In this document: positions 1 through 11,000 of the stretch, one piece after another
How positions within the stretch are numbered: position 1 is the stretch's first letter
How the letters are laid out: every line of letters begins with the position of its first letter
Assembly (NCBI GenBank): GCA_036897625.1
Contig: JAYMTA010000414.1
Location: 1 to 29,500, forward strand
Reading direction: 5' to 3'
DNA: 29,500 nucleotides
Source: Pelargonium cotyledonis
Lineage: Eukaryota > Streptophyta > Magnoliopsida > Geraniales > Geraniaceae
Notes under the pieces: generated by a model
The model's database searches: none
What the model was told of the DNA's origin: nothing
The model's input: the letters and a program-made list of their open reading frames with translations, nothing else
Translations under genes and position numbers: made by a program

Positions 1-306
1 TAGAGTTGTCCCCCTGGCAAAAACAGGAGTAGATCTGTCACCCTAGCAAAACAGGAGAAGATCTGTCAGCACGGGGCGTCGCGGCGCCCAGCCTCTACGC
101 CGCGGTGCCACCTAGAACGGCACACTCCATTCGTTGGCCTCCAAATTACGAAATAGGAACTGACGAAATGTCGATTAATATTCATGCTATATATCTTTCT
201 ATAAATAGCAACCTAGCTATGTATTGCAAACCACTCCCATCAAAACGTGATTCTCGGTTCTTCTCTTTGCAATAGGAACCATTACCAACAGGTATTTTGT
301 TTTGGG
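1..306. other. Intergenic left edge with a short tandem repeat and a TATA-like site
   Basis: No gene is recognisable here. Two near-identical ~28-bp units lie at 13-41 and 43-69; each runs from CCCTGGCAAAA or CCCTAGCAAAA to AGATCTGTCA. A short GC-rich palindromic patch follows at about 76-90 (GGCGTCGCGGCGCC). A TATAAATAG string at 200-208 could be a TATA box. The sequence about 100 bp downstream is already the terminal repeat of the next element, so no downstream coding exon can be assigned to it. Confidence 0.4.
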
Positions 307-1541
307 AAAATTACATATATATATACCCCCAATTTAACACCTTTTAACTCTAGATATCTTGAACTATTTAAACTAAATATTGGCTATCCTGAACTATGCC
401 AAACATCTTTCCGTCCAAAACTCCATCCAAAACTCCATCCAATGTGGGCAAATGACCAAAATACCCTTACAAATAAATAACAAACTTAAACCAAACAGGT
501 CCTTAACTTTATTTAAATTAAAAAAAAAAATGCAGAGAAGATCACGGGTCTGTCCTCCGCTGTCCTCCATTGTCCTCCACCGGAACTCTGCCAAAAATGC
601 TCGGAGAAGACCCGAGACTGCCGGAAACGCTCGGAGAAGACCACGGGCAGATCTGTTCTTCGCCGCTCCGTCGAATCTCGTCGAATCTTGAATCCACGAC
701 GGACAGCTGCAACTACGACGACGGCCCGCGGTTCCGTTCGAAGACGGACGGCGACAAAGCAGACGGCCCGAGCTCCAGATCTCGTCGACAGCCCGAGATC
801 CGGTTCTCGTCGAGCCTCCGCAGCTCCGGCGACGCCTCGTGAGCTCCAGATCGCCGACCTCATCGAAGACGTCGAATCTCGGCTGCTCCGTCGAATCTCG
901 TCTGCCCAGATCTATTCTTCGCCCCTCTGCGGCGGCGACGGGGCTTCGTTGCCCTCGTCTCTCTCACTCCGGCGACGAGGCTTTGTTGCCCAGATCGAGC
1001 TCACTCCGGTGAGGACAACGGTTGTCTTCTCCGTTCGAAGCTCACTCCGGCGAGGACGAGCCCAGATCTGTATTTTTTTTTTTTAATTTTTAGTTCATAT
1101 TTTTTGTAAATTGAGAAATTTTTGGTTAATTTTTGTTGGATTTGGTTACCGTTGGTGATAATTTTGTGAAATTTGTCAAAACATGTGAAAATAAGCAAAC
1201 AAATTTCTCAAACGCCGGCGGATTTGTGATGATTCCGGCGAGATTTTGATAATTCCGGCAACAATATGAAGATTCTTGCGAGGCTTTGAATTTTCCGGCG
1301 ATAGCATGAAGAATCCGACGAAGTTAACGAAGAAGAAGGGTAAAGTGAGAGTATTTTTGAAATTTCAAAAATAAATTGGTCATGTGCTTAGCACATGTCT
1401 TATTTATTGGAATATTTCGTTAATTTTAACGAAAAATTTGGACGGAAAAATGTTTGACATAATTCAAGGTAACCAATAGTTAGTTTCAATAGTTCAAGAT
1501 ATCCAAGTTAAAAGGTGTTAAGATAAGGATAGGCATGTGTA
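307..1541. mobile_element. Non-autonomous DNA element with long (~110 bp) terminal inverted repeats, MULE-like
   Basis: The left end (about 307-420) and the reverse complement of the right end (about 1435-1541) read alike. Both go from AAAATTACA through AACACCTTTTAACT, GATATCTTGAACTATT, AACTAAnTATTGG, TnCCTTGAA/CTGAA, CAAACATnTTTCCGTCCAA. That is a terminal inverted repeat of about 105-115 bp with scattered mismatches and small indels. The interior at 530-1070 is much more GC-rich than the flanks and holds repeats of CAGATCT...TTCTTCGCC and CCGTCGAATCTCGTC. It encodes no transposase that I can see. Long inverted repeats and a GC-rich, possibly captured interior are typical of Mutator-like non-autonomous (Pack-MULE-type) elements, but I found no convincing 9-bp target duplication. 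Class is therefore inferred; the inverted repeat is seen directly. Confidence 0.7.
1381..1434. repeat. Two adjacent perfect short palindromes inside the inverted-repeat element
   Basis: CATGTGCT-T-AGCACATG occupies 1381-1397 and TTTCGTTAA-TT-TTAACGAAA occupies 1415-1434. Both can fold into hairpins. They sit just inside the right terminal inverted repeat of the 307-1541 element. Confidence 0.7.
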
Positions 1542-2640
1542 ATTTTTACAAACATATATGTTGTCGTCACTTTGCAGACTCTAACAACACCTTAATTTGC
1601 TATCAAAACAAAAATTTGTCGTATAAGTGAAAAATAGCACAATATCCTATTTGCAAACTCAAGAAACTGTCGCCAATGTTAAAATCAAGAGCGGTTGTTG
1701 CTATACAAAAATCCTAACAGAATCATAGAAAAAAATATTGCACACACCCTAGTTTTGTCATACTGTTCATGTTCTATTGTCTATTTAAACAATATTTAAT
1801 TTAATGGACAACATATTTGAGTTTTAAATAATTTTTTTCTATATATACTAGTTCATAAACATACGCGGTGCAAGAGTATTTTTAACGAATTCTTGCTTAT
1901 CTGCTCCTATCTCTGTACTTGACATCAATTAAAAACCAATGGCGTTGACGTGATGTGATTAATTTTGATTTGTATGTTTTACAATATTATAATGTTCATT
2001 TATACTATTCAATTATGGTCTACATAATCATTTAAATTGTATTACAATCTTTAATTTATTATTTATAACAATTGACTTATCTTATTGTACATTATTATTT
2101 GCATTAGTTTATAACTATATTGTCAACAATTGTTTACATTATATTACCTATCCTATCTTATTGTACATTAGGTTTAATGTAATAGTTATGTAAATTTGTG
2201 CCAAAAATAAAAATTTAATGACATAGCGTTCTAATACGCATTATAAATCTCTTCTTTTTCATCTTTTATAATATGTATAGATTATTCGAGTTCAAACGGA
2301 ATAAGTTATTTTTTTATTCGTTGAGCTACACAATAAAATATAACTATACTCTTTAAATCCAAATAAAACACCTCGTACCATTTGAAAAAAAAAAAACTCG
2401 AATACAAAATTCTAGAAAGAATCTGAAACGTTAAAAACGTCTACTCGATGTGCCTTGATTAAACAAGATAAGTCATAGTTGTCCTAATGTACCTGCCTCA
2501 TGGCCCGTAAAAAATCTCAATTCTGCGTTCATTCGGTTCGAGAACATCAGCCCCGATAGATGTGAGTTAATTTGTTACTTACTCTATCGAAACAAATCTG
2601 ATCCAAAATTCAATTACAGACAACTAAACTTGGGATTCAT
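1542..2640. other. AT-rich intergenic sequence, no gene seen
   Basis: This stretch is strongly AT-rich with many stops in all frames. It contains no splice-consistent coding exons that I can recognise and no clear element ends. Confidence 0.6.
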
Positions 2641-2666
2641 ATATAAAACCCACTGGGTCTTACTCG

Positions 2667-2871
2667 GGCCCACATCTGGTGGGTTGGTAGGTGTGGGGAA
2701 ATGACGTCACACCTACCCATATATTTCATGATTTACACATTTACCCCAACAAGCCTTCAATACTTCAGACATGCCTGGCTAGAACCAGTAAAAACACTCC
2801 ACGTTTCAAAAAAATATTTTATTAAATAATAAAAATACAGATTATTTTTTAAAAAAAAAACACTATAAATA
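2667..2871 (+). promoter_or_regulatory. Core and proximal promoter of the RAD52-2 gene
   Basis: Three recognisable sites precede the RAD52-2 start codon. A GGCCCA site II-type (TCP-binding class) motif lies at 2667-2672. A palindromic TGACGTCA (bZIP/CRE-like) lies at 2702-2709. A TATA box, TATAAATA, lies at 2864-2871. The TGACGTCA is bracketed by a 10-bp perfect inverted repeat, GGTAGGTGTG (2686-2695) and CACACCTACC (2708-2717). From the TATA position transcription would be expected to begin near 2893-2903, about 30 bases before the start codon at 2930. Site functions are inferred from motif identity. Confidence 0.65.
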
Positions 2872-2888
2872 GTGAACGACTCTGCTCC

Positions 2889-2939
2889 ATGTCTTCTGTT
2901 ACTTCAGTTCACACCGGTGATCGCAGAAAATGGCTCTGA
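2889..2939 (+). promoter_or_regulatory. Possible upstream ORF overlapping the RAD52-2 start codon
   Basis: An ATG at 2889 opens a 16-codon frame that stops at 2937-2939. It overlaps the main ATG at 2930 in another frame. The TATA box at 2864 predicts a start site just downstream of this upstream ATG, so only transcripts initiating slightly upstream would carry it. If included, it would be expected to lower translation of the main frame. Confidence 0.35.
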
Positions 2940-5900
2940 GCTTGCACCACCGCGCCGATGTCCTCCACGCGCTGCCGCAGCAGCAACGGAGCAACAGAAC
3001 TGATCTCCGATCTCCGGTTCGTCTCCGAGTTGCTCCGACGTCGAGGAAGAGCTCGAATTTGCGCATCGTTCGCGCCGTGGAGAGCAAGAGCAGTGGCGGC
3101 GATGAGAAGCAGGGGATGCCGAATTCGCACTACGTGGTGCCGATCGACAAGTCGTTTTCGTTTTCCTGCATAAACAGACCTCTCGTCGAGATCCTCCGTG
3201 ATCTCAACAAGAGAGTTCCGGAGAATATTGTGAAAGCTCCGGACGAGAATCTCATCCCTTGGTATGTTCGAGATTCTTCTCTGTTTCGAAATTTGACCTG
3301 ATTTAGTAATTTTTGCTTATTCTTTTTCAGTTTTTTTTTTTGGATTTGAATTTGAGAAAATGTTGAATGTTCTCATCGCGGTGGTTGATCTGATCTGGTG
3401 ATTGTGTAGGTATCATGCGAACCGGATGTTGAGCTTCTATGCCCCTGGTTTGTCTAAATCCTCAACTTCTTATGAATTTTGAATGAAATGTCTCTATTGC
3501 TTCAATTATTGTGAAATATGATCACATTCATTTGATAATTTTTACCTAATTGTGCTGTACCTTCTTGTGTTACGTGTGGTAGATCGGGTGAATATTTGGT
3601 TTATGTGTATTTTTCAGTTTGGTTTGCTACTGCCTACTATGAGCAATGTGTTAAGTGCATTTAAAGTGTTGCAAATTGACAGATGAAAAAGAGTTTACTA
3701 TGCTATTGTTAGGATGATTATTTAGTTAGATCTGCTTTGATGAAAAATGTGCTGAGTACATTTCAATTGTTGCAAATTAACGATTCTAGAGGATTCTACT
3801 ATGCTGTAGATTAGATGAATATTTGATTGAGGTGTAACTTTTTCAGCTTGATTTGCTTTAATGAACAATGTGTTAAGTGCATCTCAAGTGTTGCAAATTG
3901 ACATGTTAAGCAGGGTCTACTATTCTGTATATAGGATGTCTATTCAATTTTATTTGCTTCTATATACAATGTGTTTAGTGCATTTCAAGCGTTGCAAATT
4001 GACAGATCAAGCAGAGTATACTATGCTATACATATTACATAGGATGATTATTCAATTGGATTTGCTTTGATGAACAATGTGTTAATTCATTGCATTTCAA
4101 GCGTTGCACATTGACAGATGACACATAGTCTACTATATTATAGATAGGATGATTATTCAATTTGATTTGCTTTGCTTTGATGAAAAATGATTTAATTGCA
4201 TTTCAACTGTTGCAAATTGACAAGTCAAGAGGAGTCTACTATGTTGTAGATCAGCTGAATATATGGTTTACGTGTAACTTTTCAGCTTGATTTGCTTTGA
4301 TGATTGTGTTAAGTGCATTTCAAGTGTTGCATATTGAAGATCAAGCAGAGTCTACTATGCTATAGATAGGATGATTATTCAGTTTGATTTTCTTTGATTA
4401 AAGATGTCTTAAGTGCATTTCAACTATTGCAAATCAACAAGTCGAATGGAGTATACTTCGCTGTAGATCAGATGAACATATGGTTTAAGTGTAACCTTTT
4501 CAGCTTGATTTGCTTTGATGAACAATAGATTAAGTGTATTTCAAGCGTTGCAAATCAGCACATCAAGTGGTCTACAACTCTACTATGCTATAGATCATAT
4601 GAATAATTTGGTTTATGCGTAACTTCATCGGTTTGATTTTCTTTGATGAATAATGTGTTGAGTGCATCTCAAGTGTTGCAAATTTATAACTCGAGCAGAG
4701 TTTACTATGCTATTGTTCAGCTTAGGTGTAACATTTCCAGGTTGATTTGCTTTCATGAAATTTCTAGCATAACAGGAACTAGTTCTACCCTCTCATATTG
4801 ATGCTTTTTGATAAACCCCTAATCCCTTGAATGCTCTGCATTATGTGCTATTTAGTGTGCGGCAAACCTTGTTTGATATATGCTCAATTCTCTCTGGACA
4901 TTTAAGCCAAACATTCTTGTGAAACAGAAACTATAATTTTTTTTTTTTAAAACTAGTGGTACTTATTTCGTAACGTTTTAATAGCTGACTGATTTGTTGC
5001 TTCATTCAATTTAAATGGATTTATATCCTGCAGGAACCTATATGCAAACTCCTGAGTTTAGTCAAAAACTTCACAACTTTAATTTCTCTTAGCATCAATA
5101 TTCTATAATAAAACATAGGCAGTTAGGTTCCTGCAACATGGTGTCTCATGTATCTCGAATTAATGTTCTTGTGGTTTACACCTGTGCCTGTCGCCTTAGT
5201 TTCATGTCATTTCTTACTCTGAATTGATTTGGTAAATTTGATTTTATGATTGTGAATAGGACTGGTTTATTTTTTAGCATTATATAAACATGAACATGTT
5301 TGGTTTTATATATGATGTCAACATGTTTCACATTTTTTATAAGATGCCTCGCTAATTTTAGTTTCCTTATTTTGCAATCTTTGGTCTCGGTGTATTGAAA
5401 AACTATGAACTTAGATAGGGTTTCAATGGTTTTGTTCTGCTCTCGGCTAACAATTTGGACTGAAGAATTTTTGGATTCAAATTTTTGGCAGGATGGTGTG
5501 GAGAAGTACGTGATGTCATATTCTCTGACAATGGAAGTGTGACAGTAGTCTATCGTCTCACAGTGCGTGGATCCGATGGAGAGGTATGTGGCTCTGAACT
5601 TTAGCAGACATCTTAATTTTATGTCATTTGCTGCTCTGAATTGGTTAACAAACGTAGGGAGATGTAGAATAGATTGTTTGTGAAAGAAAGAAACAACACG
5701 ATCTCTTCTGGTTAAGATGCAGTGTAGTGACATTAAAAACAGAATGTTCGTTAGAGATTGACCTCAACCCTACTTGGACTCTTTGGATGCATCTCAATAA
5801 GATATCAGATTAACTAATATAGGGAGAAACTACATGATCATGTCTAATAATCGGTTTCAGATTATGACGCAGCAAACTAAACAAACTCTCTCTACGAAGA

Positions 5901-7122
5901 GTTCTTACTCAATAATTTCTGAAAAACAAGTTTAACTGAATCATTTCAAAATTGCATTGACAACCTTTTATAGGCAATACAACAACTAAATACTCCATCC
6001 GTCCAAAAATGAGTGTCATCTTCTTTTTAAGAAGTTAATTATGCATGAATTGTCAGTATTATCATTATAATAAGTTAGTTAATATCTCTTAAGTTTGTTA
6101 TAACACATGATCACGATATAATAAAAGAGTAAATATACAGTATTGGGTAATTTCTCCTTAATTTTTCTCAATATTAAAGCAAGAACACTCATTTTAGGAC
6201 GGAAAGAGTAATAGCTATTACTCCTGCCGGCCCAAAATGAGTTTTTATTTTTAGCTATTACTTCCTCCGTCTCAAAACGAGTGTTCTTATTTTTTATTTT
6301 GAGAAAAATTAAGAAGTTAGCGTGGTAAATTTATTCTTGTATCCTTATGATCAGGAGGTAAGTTTTACTAACTTGGTAATGGACATACTATTGGAAAATC
6401 ATGCATAACTTTTTTTTTTATCGGCAAATCATGCATAACTAATTTACTAAAATATGAAAGATGACAGTCGTTTTGGGACGAAAAGTAACTTTTCATTTAG
6501 GTTAAAACTTTTGGAAGAAAAGAAAAATATATTTTATTGTAAACAGTAAAAATGGATGTTAAATGACTTTTCGACCCTTAAAACGACGTCAAATGGCCAA
6601 AATTAGCAAACCACATGGCAAAACATTGTGTCTTGCTTAACATAATGTTTCGAGTTTACAGACCACATTTCAGCCGATTTGGACACCGACTGAGTTTATT
6701 TATGAAAGTCAATGTTACTCGCCTTTTGTGGTACATAAGATTAACTTGCATTTGTAGATATAGATCAGAATGTTCATAATATGAGAAACAACACAATCTT
6801 GTCTAACGTTTGGTTTCAGATTAACTTGCACTTGGACTGACAAGACATAGAATAGAATGTATAGGAACACCATGATCTTGTCTGATTATCCCGTGTGCAT
6901 TCTCGGGTTGCTCTTGAGCTGCATTTGTTAAAGTAAATTTCCGTCAAGTACAATAAGCTGTAATTAGTTTTATGTGGTACACAGGCGCACCGTGAATCAA
7001 CTGGGACAGTATCATCTAACAACAGCCAAATTACAGACCCGGTTGCTGCAGCAGAGGAAATCGCTTTCTGCAAAGCCTGTGCTCGGTTTGGCCTTGGCTT
7101 GTACTTGTACCACGACGAATAG
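2930..7122 (+). CDS. RAD52-2: RAD52-like protein 2, predicted chloroplast (organellar DNA-binding protein family)
   Basis: The coding exons are 2930-3261, 3410-3447, 5492-5583 and 6985-7122. All introns are GT-AG and together the exons give 199 residues, the usual length of this family. Residues 1-62 are rich in Arg/Ser/Ala with few acids, which fits a plastid transit peptide. Residues 63-199 are the conserved plant RAD52-like domain, recognisable by VVPIDK, RPLVEILRDLNKRVPE, WYHANRMLSFYAPGWCGEVRD, VVYRLTVRGSDGEAHRES and the C-terminal AEEIAFCKACARFGLGLYLY. Plant RAD52-like proteins bind single-stranded DNA and promote annealing of complementary strands; the mitochondrial paralogue ODB1 also affects intron splicing. 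The organelle is inferred from similarity to Arabidopsis At5g47870. The gene converges on the DUF1350 gene, whose Arabidopsis homologue is also adjacent. Introns 2 and 3 are unusually long and repeat-filled. Confidence 0.95.
3610..4760 (+). repeat. Degenerate tandem array (10 units, alternating ~100/~120 bp) in RAD52-2 intron 2
   Basis: Ten copies of a unit can be aligned on its core GTTGCAAATTGAC, at 3668, 3769, 3890, 3991, 4103, 4209, 4326, 4426, 4547 and 4675. Spacings are 101, 121, 101, 112, 106, 117, 100, 121 and 128. Each unit reads TTTGCTTTGATGAACAATG, TTAAGTGCATTTCAAG, the core, then TCTACTATGCTATAGAT. Long units add a segment ending GTGTAACTTTTCAGCTTG; short units have GGATGATTATTCA instead. 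This two-type alternation suggests a ~220-bp dimer was amplified. The array fills about half of the 2044-bp intron. Confidence 0.9.
5192..5650 (+). repeat. Direct repeat flanking RAD52-2 exon 3
   Basis: A ~45-bp segment at about 5192-5236 (CCTTAGTTTCATGTCATTT then CTCTGAATTGATTTGGTAAA) is repeated at about 5608-5652 (TCTTAATTTTATGTCATTT then CTCTGAATTGGTTAACAAA). The copies lie on the two sides of exon 3 (5492-5583). They also create a long antisense open frame that carries the motif NQFR twice, which is a consequence of the repeat and not evidence of a gene. Confidence 0.6.
5993..6208. mobile_element. Stowaway-like MITE in RAD52-2 intron 3
   Basis: The left end CTCCATCCGTCCAAAAATGAG and the right end CTCATTTTAGGACGGAAAGAG are inverted repeats of each other. 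They are flanked by TA at 5991-5992 and 6209-6210. CTCC-TCCGTCC ends with TA duplication are the hallmark of Stowaway (Tc1/mariner) MITEs. The ~216-bp AT-rich interior has no coding capacity. Confidence 0.8.
6261..6485. mobile_element. Second Stowaway-like MITE in RAD52-2 intron 3
   Basis: The ends CTTCCTCCGTCTCAAAACGAG and CGTTTTGGGACGAAAAG are inverted copies, flanked by TA at 6259-6260 and 6486-6487. A further left-end-like fragment (ACTCCTGCCGGCCCAAAATGAG) lies just outside at about 6220-6241, so elements of this family may have inserted side by side. AAATCATGCATAACT is duplicated inside at 6397 and 6426. Confidence 0.7.
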
Positions 7123-8092
7123 GGTATACACATATTGCAGCAGTTGTTAACATATGGTTGAGAGAGATCTTATATCCGCTCTTCGGGTTAAGTTAAATAT
7201 CTTATACACAAGATATGATGATCGTCTGGTATTTTTCAGATTGCGCTTTCCTTGCTACGTTTAAGATTGTTAAAATAATTCCATTCGAAAAGTGTAACTT
7301 ATTATTACTGTGATTTTTGTACGTCGTGAAAAATGAACAATCCTCCAATTGTGTTTTGATACAGTATGGTTAAGTTATACACTCTATTCTTGGTTCTACC
7401 TGAGTTTTTGGAAATGGAACCTTAAAAGAAAGTTAAAACTTCTGTTTTGAGAAAATATATAGATAGTTTTAGGTTTGAGTTTGGATTAAGAATTTTTTCG
7501 GATTCACTATATTGATCGCCAAGCGGATTCACTATATAATTTTAAAAAGTTCACCAATAGAGTCTCAATCGAACAGATCTAAGCGGTCGGTCCACGTAAG
7601 TTGACACTTCAGATTTCGGGTTTTTTCTTTGCAAGAATACACGTATTTTTATTAGAGAATTTTTCATAAGTTCTAACTAGCCACATAATGAAAGAGATCA
7701 GAACCGATAAAAAAAGTTGAGAAAATATTTTTACCCGATTGACAGGTCTACTCAGTCTCGACTGAAAGACATAATGCATATTGAATATACGGTACCCATG
7801 GATTCGAGTCCATATTGTCAGCTCCAGTCTTAAAGTCAAAAACCAAACAAACTAATGATCATTTCAATACTTAAATCTTGTACATAATGTTGCATATACA
7901 ACATCACAGTTTTTTCCTATTTCTTGTTCATGGACATGCCAATTTCTGTACATCTATGGCTTATCATCTGTGATATCAAATGTACAGTAAAAATATACAT
8001 AAGAATTCAATATGCCCCATACCTCTTATTTCTGAACCATCTGTTTTAGTATCATCTTCTTTCATGTGACTCTAGCAATGGTTATTGTTGCA
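7123..8092. other. Convergent intergenic region (RAD52-2 and DUF1350 3' flanks)
   Basis: This 970-bp stretch lies between two stop codons that face each other, so it must contain both 3' untranslated regions and both polyadenylation sites. It is AT-rich and no further gene is recognisable. The open frames seen on the minus strand here lack family resemblance. Confidence 0.6.
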
Positions 8093-11000
8093 TCATTGCC
8101 TCAAAGCCTTTGGACCAGAATTTGCAGCCATCCAAGATGCAATTACACCTACAAGAAGGTTCACATCCTTCGATATTTCTGCGCGAAGGTTCTTTGAGTC
8201 CACGCCGAACGTATTGCCCACTTCTTTCGCAACGTTCTCCCACGGTGTCCCCATGGTTAGGTTTGTCAAAAGCTCGCTCCCGCGACTCACTGCGTCCGCC
8301 ATTCCTGGCGGGACGTCTGGGAATGCCTATGAATGGATTTGACGAAATAAATTACTTATTTAGAATCGGAGGAGACTGCTACCGATGTGGGATCAAAAGA
8401 GTCTGCTAGAGCTGGCAAATTGGCCAACGACTGTATAATAACAAACCCAGGCCACCCCTAAAAGGTGACCTGATAAACATACGGACAATTTTTTTGGTCC
8501 GCCTAGTTTGGCCCAAACCCGGGTGGCAAATTATTTTACTTGCAAAATGAGTCGTGGCGTGTGGGCTATCACCGCCCCACCCCAGACCCTCAAAAAGTGG
8601 CTTGATAATCCATACGGCCCAAGCCAGGTCCGCTGGCTCATTTGTTAGTTCTACCTGTAACTTGTTGCAACTTTTGTTGTGAGTGTTTACCTTACTCAAA
8701 CCTAGGGGGTGTAAACACAACCTGAGCCTTTAATGAGTTGCTCGAGCTCGGTCACTAAATATTTGGCTCGAGTTTAATCCAAACTCAAACCTAAGTTTAG
8801 GTTCTTTTAATAAACGAGACGAGCTCGAGTCAAACTTTTTGAGGCTCGATAGGGCTCACAAGCCAGTCAATTTGTTAATGTTTAACTAATGATTTTATTT
8901 CAAAATTTAATAAATTTTAATTTAGGATAAATTTACGAGTGTAACCAGGCCGAGCTCCAACTTACTGTTTTTATATCTAGTCGAGTTCGAACCAAACTCG
9001 AGTTGAGGGAAAAAAGTGTCGAGCGAGGTTACGAGACAACAACAATTTACTGTTGCGTCAAGATTCACCCTTTCTACTCAAAACTGAAAAAGGAACTGAG
9101 TTCAAATAGGCAACTATGTTCCACAAATATCTAAATCCATCAAAGTCATGAAGATATGCGAGGTTAGGTTTTGGTATTACCTGTTGCAAAGGAAGATTGT
9201 GGTCACCGGGCAAAGATCGAATTGACATGTCAAGCATTGAGCTGACAGCTGAACCCGAACTCAGAACTTCTGCTAAAGTTGATGTCTCATCGATTATATC
9301 GTCCTTAAACTTTATCAGAAGGTTCCTAGAGACGCCATAGTACGACTTTATCTGAGAATTATTGAGCATCAATAGTAGATAAGCATATTCAGTTAACATG
9401 GAAAAATGTACTAAGAAACGAACATAGCGGAGGAAGAGAGTACGAGCAGAATATTTTAACGAGTTATGATAAAGAACTCATGTGTCATGTAGTCGCCCCC
9501 AACATTATTTGAAAAAATGGCTTGATTGTTGTTGTATATGTTTTAAACGGAAATAAATTTGCAAAGTACAATATGGAGTTGAAGTTTACATATTAAAAAT
9601 TTTCAAAATCGTTTATTGCTATGCTCATCATATAATGAAAGGTGTTCACGAAGTGGGTGTAATCAAGCAAATTACAACAAAATAACAGGTGTAAATCAAA
9701 TGCATGGAAGTCGTATAATTGTATAAGAAACCAACTACAAACATATAACTTAATCTAATGAACCATAAAAGTTGAGAGGTACATACAAGTCGTCGAGTTT
9801 CTTCGGGTTTTGGACTAAAATCTTCTCTTCCCTTTGCCAAGTCCATGTACAATGGAGGGAGTTGCTCGACTAAGGGAAGAACTTGCTTCATAATGGGAGG
9901 GCTGAGGTTCTCTAATTGCTTTATGGTCATCTCTGCCTAAACATATAAAAGGACGGCTATTTGCATCAGCTTCAAATGTTGAAATTGGTAATAATACTTT
10001 TAAGGTTGAAATTCTAGCAGCGCTACTTCCATCAATCACCAGAATAAGAAAAAGGTACGAATCGATTCTCACCCCAAGACGGATAGTTGGCGAGGTTGCT
10101 AATTGTGACAAAAGTGGTCCCATGCTTTGGGCCATCGGCAAAACCACAGGTGAGAACAAAGGGACAGCTAAACTTGCTTCCTGCAAAACCAAGATAGAAT
10201 TCACTATCTTTCTCCCTCCAACAAGTTTAGTCACGCACACTCGAGTTTCAAAGGCATCGAAGTACCTTATTATTGAATGAGATTAGCACGTTCCCATTTC
10301 TTTGCACGGCGTATCTTGATCCTGTTCAAAAAGTATAACAACTCTGATGAGTTACTGCAAACGAAACCAGTTACAGCCTTAGCATTAGAATATATAATGT
10401 TCTTATATAGTACCTATCAGTAGGTGTATTACAGATCCCAAGGAATGGCCGATTCCAAAAGTCGGAAGATCTTGCACCTGCACAAGAAAGCTTGTATAAG
10501 CTTTCATTTTCTACAAGGGGAAAATTAATTACAAATATACCGATCCAGCAGATTACAATCTAGAACTCACAGTTTCTTGCAGAAACCGATAACACCTATC
10601 GAATTTCAACTGCACTTCATCGGCAATTAAGAAGTGATCGAATCCGCTAGCATATGGTGTTGCAATCACCAAAACACCCCTATATCAAAAAGAAGTTCGT
10701 GTTTATTTCCTTAGTTCTAGCAATCAAGCATAGAAGAAATGGAAATGGATTAATCATCATGTCAGGTCAATGAACATCTTATATTCTATATACCCATAAA
10801 AATAATGAGCTTAAGGTGAAAGGCATTATTAAAAGAGTGCCACATAAACTTCTTCAACAACATCACCATCCCAAGCAAATACTTGAACTACTTCAAGACG
10901 AGCACCCAAAGTAATCTAATATAGTTACTCACTCTTCAGCAAGGCGCTCAAGAAACAACCGGTAGGTTAGTTGAGGGGCAGCTCCAACAAAGATGCCACC

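Larger units (their letters stand above)
5663..6895 (+). repeat. Dispersed degenerate repeats in RAD52-2 intron 3
   Basis: Several stretches share a pattern of GAGAAACAACACAATCTTGTCT followed closely by GGTTTCAGATTAAC, with variation. They lie at about 5669-5715, 5818-5866, 6777-6830 and 6850-6895. Two Stowaway-like MITEs separate the outer pairs. Together they suggest an older tandem repeat broken by later insertions. Confidence 0.45.

Noticed and set aside
513..1086. Overlapping open frames of 90-132 codons in the GC-rich interior of the inverted-repeat element
   Set aside because: Open frames on both strands in GC-rich repetitive DNA with Arg/Ser/Thr runs and no domain; composition explains them.
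3610..4760. Regularly spaced repeats as a possible CRISPR array
   Set aside because: Units are diverged along their whole length with no constant repeat/unique spacer pattern, and lie in a plant intron.
5176..5733. 185-codon minus-strand open frame overlapping RAD52-2 exon 3
   Set aside because: It is antisense to a well-supported exon, resembles no family, and its internal NQFR repeat is explained by the direct repeat flanking the exon.
6816..7133. 105-codon minus-strand frame over RAD52-2 exon 4
   Set aside because: Antisense shadow of the conserved last exon.
8085..8409. Plus-strand open frames of 85 and 99 codons
   Set aside because: Shadows of the last exon of the minus-strand DUF1350 gene.
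9815..9936. Minus-strand frame reading from exon 7 through to 9815 as one exon of the DUF1350 gene
   Set aside because: Continuing past 10073 reads intron; the conserved sequence resumes in another phase at 9936 (AEMTIKQLENLSPP), and GT-AG borders fit a 136-bp intron.
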